Shown here one piece after another: positions 13,511 through 16,101 of a stretch of 16,101 nt of DNA (within the stretch, counting starts at the first letter, position 1; each line of letters opens with the position of its first letter). The DNA comes from Planctomycetales bacterium (GTDB taxonomy: Bacteria; Planctomycetota; Planctomycetia; Pirellulales; Thermoguttaceae): assembly GCA_007122045.1 (NCBI GenBank), contig SKJM01000115.1:1-16101 (forward strand), in the 5' to 3' direction. The notes beneath the pieces were generated by a model. The model made no database searches. It was not told where the DNA came from and worked only from the letters and a program-made list of their open reading frames with translations. Position numbers and translations under genes: made by a program.

Positions 13511-14641
13511 CTACTGCTTCCGGGCTCTCTTGACACGTTGCAGGTCGATTGCCATGCCGTAAATCGAACTCGCCCCGCGGCCCGCGCCCGCGTAAAACAC
13601 CAGCATCCACTCGCCGTTGCCCAACGGGGTCATCCAGGGGTACGACCAGTCGGACAGGTTGCCGGCGCCGGCGGGGATGGCGGCCAGCCGGCCCTCCCGC
13701 TGCCACTCGAGCTGCTCGACGTCGGCCGTCCACAAATAGGCTCGGCCGCGGGTGCTCTCGAAATCGCCGCGGATCGACTGAATGGCGTACAGCTTCGACG
13801 GGTCGGCGGGCGAGACGGTGATGAACGGGCTGGGCTGGCGGCCGGGAAGCCCTTCGGGAATGACCAGCGCCGACGGGCGGATGCGCCACGTTTTGCCCAG
13901 GTCCTCGGAGACCGCCTCGTCGTACCACCGGGTATCGGCGCCGCCCGGCAACCGCAGCAGGCCCACGAAACGCCCCTCGGTAAACGTGAAGGCCGGTTCG
14001 AAGTACGCCTTCTCGGTAACCAACCGCGGCGGGCCCCACGTTTGCCCGTGGTCGGTCGAAACCGACAGCCAGATTCCCGCCGCCGGCTTGCTGGGCCGCC
14101 GGTAATGGCCGAAGGCGACCAGTCCCATGCCCGGAACGTGCAAGATATTGCCGTACACCGAGCCGGTGGTATTCTCCGCCAGGGCGGAGGTGTCGACCCG
14201 CTCCCACGCGGCCCCGGCGTCGGTGGATCGCCAGCCCAGGATGGTGTTCTGCGTGTTCCCGCGGTAGGCCATGGCCAGCAGCACCACCGCGCCGCCGTCG
14301 GCCAAGCCCAGGGCCATGTTGCCGCAATCGCGGTAACGTTTGTCATCGTCGGGGAAGTACGCGAGCAGGTTGGGCGGGCTGAACGTGGCGCCGCCGTCGG
14401 TCGAGCGGGACACCGCCGGCCCCGACCCCCCGATGTTGTGCCCGATGCCCGCACTGTAGGCCAGCACCAGGGCGCCGTCGCCGGTGGCGACGATCTTCGG
14501 CCAGGACAGGTGTTGCGTGGCCGGATCGTCGGGTGCCGCGACCAGCAGGCGGGGTTCGCCGTAGTCGCCGCCGATGGGCACGGGGTCAGCCCCGGCGACC
14601 GCCAAAGCCCAGCCCAGGGCCACGGTAAGTGTGGTCATCAT
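13511..14641 (-). CDS. Exported sialidase-like (BNR/Asp-box) protein
   Basis: A 376-residue protein with a six-bladed propeller of the exo-alpha-sialidase superfamily. Four Asp boxes are visible: STDGGATF (about 80-87), STDAGAAW (139-146), STDHGQTW (195-202) and SEDLGKTW (245-252). The start is ATG 14641 (or 14638), with AGGAG eight bases upstream. MMTTLTVALGWALAVAGADP reads as a short signal peptide, so the protein is exported. True sialidases also need an arginine triad, a nucleophile Tyr and an acid/base Asp. RWYDEA and YRDCGN are possible active-site pieces but cannot be confirmed by eye. Many planctomycete members are unassigned hydrolases acting on sulfated or host-derived glycans. A promoter is seen at 14694-14723. 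The phosphodiesterase gene follows on the same strand. Confidence 0.88.
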   Translation of the reverse strand: MMTTLTVALGWALAVAGADPVPIGGDYGEPRLLVAAPDDPATQHLSWPKIVATGDGALVLAYSAGIGHNIGGSGPAVSRSTDGGATFSPPNLLAYFPDDDKRYRDCGNMALGLADGGAVVLLAMAYRGNTQNTILGWRSTDAGAAWERVDTSALAENTTGSVYGNILHVPGMGLVAFGHYRRPSKPAAGIWLSVSTDHGQTWGPPRLVTEKAYFEPAFTFTEGRFVGLLRLPGGADTRWYDEAVSEDLGKTWRIRPSALVIPEGLPGRQPSPFITVSPADPSKLYAIQSIRGDFESTRGRAYLWTADVEQLEWQREGRLAAIPAGAGNLSDWSYPWMTPLGNGEWMLVFYAGAGRGASSIYGMAIDLQRVKRARKQ

Positions 14642-14665
14642 CGTCGCGTCTCCTGGAGGATCGTG

Positions 14666-15259
14666 GTGAGGCACATCGACCGTTTGATCCATCAGATTAC
14701 ACCAAGACCGTCGCCCGGTGCAAGATCCTCGTTGTTGTCACACAAGTTGAGCGGAGTACTGCACACGGCGCCGACGCACAACCGCGATCACCAGGAGTTG
14801 GCCGGGCACGTTTGGAAGTGGCTGCGCGAGCATTGGGCGCAGCCGGGGGGCAATCGGGCCGATCCGCCGCGGAACGTCGTGTCGGTGGGCGGATGGCCGC
14901 ACGATTACCGCATCCCCGACGTGGTCCTGCTCACCCCCGACCGCTTCGAGTTCGACCGGAACGACTACGTCGAAGGTCCGCCGGCGGTGGTCGTCGAGGT
15001 GCGCAGCCCCGGCGACGAGACCTACGAAAAGCTGCCATTCTACGCCGCGCTGGGCGTGCCCGAAGTGTGGATCGTCGACCGCGACAGCAAGCAGCCGCAA
15101 GTGCATGTGCTGATCGAGGGGGATTACACCCTCCAGCCGGCCGGCTCGGAAGGATGGATGCTCAGCCCAACAACCGGCGTGCGCCTTCGACCGGAAAATG
15201 GCAAGCTGGCGATGCAATTGGGCGAGGATGGGGGCACCAAGCGCTTGTTGCCCGGGTAA
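14666..15259 (+). CDS. Uma2 family (DUF820) endonuclease-like protein, missing its native N-terminus
   Basis: From about base 14755 the frame encodes a good Uma2 domain: SGVLHTAPTHNRDHQELAGHVWKW, then YRIPDVVLLTPDRF (putative catalytic D85, counting from GTG 14666), VVVEVRSPGDETYEK (E111, K122) and FYAALGVPEVWIVDRDSKQP. These are the PD-(D/E)xK nuclease residues and the usual C-terminal strand. Uma2 proteins normally begin with about 30 residues of the type TAEELxALPDxxRYELVxG. These are absent: codons before 14755 read MRHIDRLIHQITPRPSPGAR and so on. GTG 14666 has GGAGG six bases upstream but that site is half of the palindrome TCCTGGAGGA shared with the opposing sialidase gene. TTG 14747 is an alternative. 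The gene may be an unexpressed 3' remnant or a short working form. Uma2 function is unproven; the fold suggests a nuclease. It converges with the SDR gene across six bases. Confidence 0.75.
   Translation: MRHIDRLIHQITPRPSPGARSSLLSHKLSGVLHTAPTHNRDHQELAGHVWKWLREHWAQPGGNRADPPRNVVSVGGWPHDYRIPDVVLLTPDRFEFDRNDYVEGPPAVVVEVRSPGDETYEKLPFYAALGVPEVWIVDRDSKQPQVHVLIEGDYTLQPAGSEGWMLSPTTGVRLRPENGKLAMQLGEDGGTKRLLPG
14694..14723 (-). promoter_or_regulatory. Candidate promoter of the sialidase-like gene
   Basis: On the minus strand, TTGCAC (14718-14723), an 18-base spacer and TAATCT (14694-14699). The start site would be near 14687, about 46 bases before ATG 14641. It lies in the stretch that would otherwise have to encode the missing N-terminus of the Uma2 gene, which supports the view that the Uma2 gene is truncated. 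Confidence 0.45.
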
Positions 15260-15265
15260 GCGCGG

Positions 15266-16078
15266 CTACCCCCCTCGCATACTCTTCAGCACCAGCCAGT
15301 CGCCCAGGCGGGGCCAGAGCTGGGCCACGGCGAACAGCAGTCGCGCTTGGGCCGGCACCACCAGTTCCGGCTGCCGGCGCTCGCAGACGCGGACGATCCG
15401 CCGGGCAAGCCACGCGGGGTCGATCCGGCCGACTTTCACGCCGGCGCCGGGCTCGCGGGCGGCCTCCGGAACGTCCTGCTCGCCCTCGAGCCGGTACAGC
15501 CGCTCGCCTTGCCGGGCGATGGGTCCGGGGCAGACCAACAGCACGTGCAACCCCTCGGCGCCCAGTTCCAGGCGCAACTGCTGCGAGTACGCCGCCACCG
15601 CGTGCTTCGTGGCCGGATACGCGCCCACGTACCGTGCCGCCGACTTCGCCGCCAGCGACCCGATGTTCACCACGTGCCCGCGCCGCTCGAGCAAATGGGG
15701 CGCCGCGGCGCGCGTGCAGCGGACCGTGGCCAGGAAGTTCAACTCCCAAAGGGCCTGGAACTGCTCCGGGGTCGTGTCGAGCACCTTGCCGCGCACCGAG
15801 CGGCCGGCGCAGTTGACCAATGCGTCGAGCCGGCCGCAACGCTCCAGCGCGCCGGCGAACAGGCGGTCGACGTCGGCCTGCCGGGTGACGTCGGCCGGCA
15901 CGCCGAAGGCATCGGTCCCGGCGGCGGTCATCTGCTCGACCGTTTCCGTCACCCCTTCGGGCTCCAGGCCGGCCACAACCAGGCGCGCGCCGGCGGCCGC
16001 GAACGCCTCGGCGATGACGCGTCCCAGCCCGCTCGTGCCGCCGGTGACCAGGACGACTCGTTCGGTCCAATATTTCAT
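15266..16078 (-). CDS. SDR family NAD(P)-dependent oxidoreductase
   Basis: A 270-residue classical short-chain dehydrogenase/reductase. The cofactor loop is TGGTSGLG (12-19), NCAG is at 89-92, the catalytic serine is S141 in NIGS, and Y154 and K158 form YPATK. The C-terminal PG motif is CPGPI (183-187). The acceptor part (GERLYRLEGEQDVPEAAREPG) and the tail LFAVAQLWPRLGDWLVLKSMRGG resemble the DltE/SDR-like group with a membrane-associated C-terminal helix. The substrate cannot be inferred. ATG 16078 starts right at the SDR consensus (ERVVLVTGG). No clear ribosome binding site precedes it, and only about 23 bases of upstream sequence are in the window. Confidence 0.92.
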   Translation of the reverse strand: MKYWTERVVLVTGGTSGLGRVIAEAFAAAGARLVVAGLEPEGVTETVEQMTAAGTDAFGVPADVTRQADVDRLFAGALERCGRLDALVNCAGRSVRGKVLDTTPEQFQALWELNFLATVRCTRAAAPHLLERRGHVVNIGSLAAKSAARYVGAYPATKHAVAAYSQQLRLELGAEGLHVLLVCPGPIARQGERLYRLEGEQDVPEAAREPGAGVKVGRIDPAWLARRIVRVCERRQPELVVPAQARLLFAVAQLWPRLGDWLVLKSMRGG

Positions 16079-16101
16079 GGCCGATAGAATACCGGGAACC
16101 G

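Overview
The window is a GC-rich chromosomal segment, most likely from a planctomycete of the Pirellulales type. That assignment is inference. It rests on the mix of families: Uma2 nuclease, SUMF1 domain, Asp-box sialidase with a signal peptide, secreted glycerophosphodiesterase, and a remnant that resembles the large HzsA-related/PD40 proteins of planctomycetes. Long palindromic intergenic repeats carrying GTAGG(A/G)TGG or CGCTAGCG cores fit the same picture. No rRNA, tRNA, CRISPR array or complete insertion sequence is visible.

Layout, left to right. (1) The 3' end of a P-type cation ATPase (+), then about 400 bp of intergenic DNA with three copies of a CGCTAGCG repeat. (2) A SUMF1/FGE-like protein (-) whose GTG start is fixed by a strong ribosome binding site. 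(3) A palindromic element at 2440-2575, then a MATE transporter (+), convergent with (4) a chimeric gene (-) that joins the promoter, ribosome binding site and first 31 codons of a Uma2 gene to a secreted HExxH metallopeptidase. (5) A RelB-like/ParE-like toxin-antitoxin pair behind its own sigma70-type promoter. (6) A tandem ACT-domain protein followed by a DUF711/UPF0210 (PFL family) protein, a conserved pairing. (7) A truncated HzsA-related fragment (+) with a 4x9-bp tandem repeat. (8) A GH13 sugar phosphorylase (-), divergent from (9) a two-gene unit: an Isf-like iron-sulfur flavoprotein/NADPH-FMN reductase and a SAM methyltransferase (+). (10) A 172-bp nested palindrome between convergent genes. 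(11) A secreted glycerophosphodiester phosphodiesterase and an exported Asp-box sialidase-like protein (both -), each with its own recognisable promoter. (12) A Uma2 gene (+) missing its proper 5' end, convergent with (13) an SDR oxidoreductase (-).

The most striking observation links (4) and (12). The Uma2 5' end stranded in front of the metallopeptidase (4923-5016, minus) ends at the point in the Uma2 fold where the plus-strand Uma2 gene at about 14755 begins to look like Uma2. Flipping the roughly 9.8 kb between those two points would join the pieces in the correct orientation into one full-length Uma2 gene. This suggests a past inversion, or independent truncation of two Uma2 paralogues, and it gave a secreted protease gene a new promoter and N-terminus.

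Most genes look like independent housekeeping or accessory functions rather than one pathway. The clear units are the toxin-antitoxin pair, the ACT-DUF711 pair and the flavoprotein-methyltransferase pair. Nothing here amounts to a clearly new multi-gene defence or biosynthetic system.
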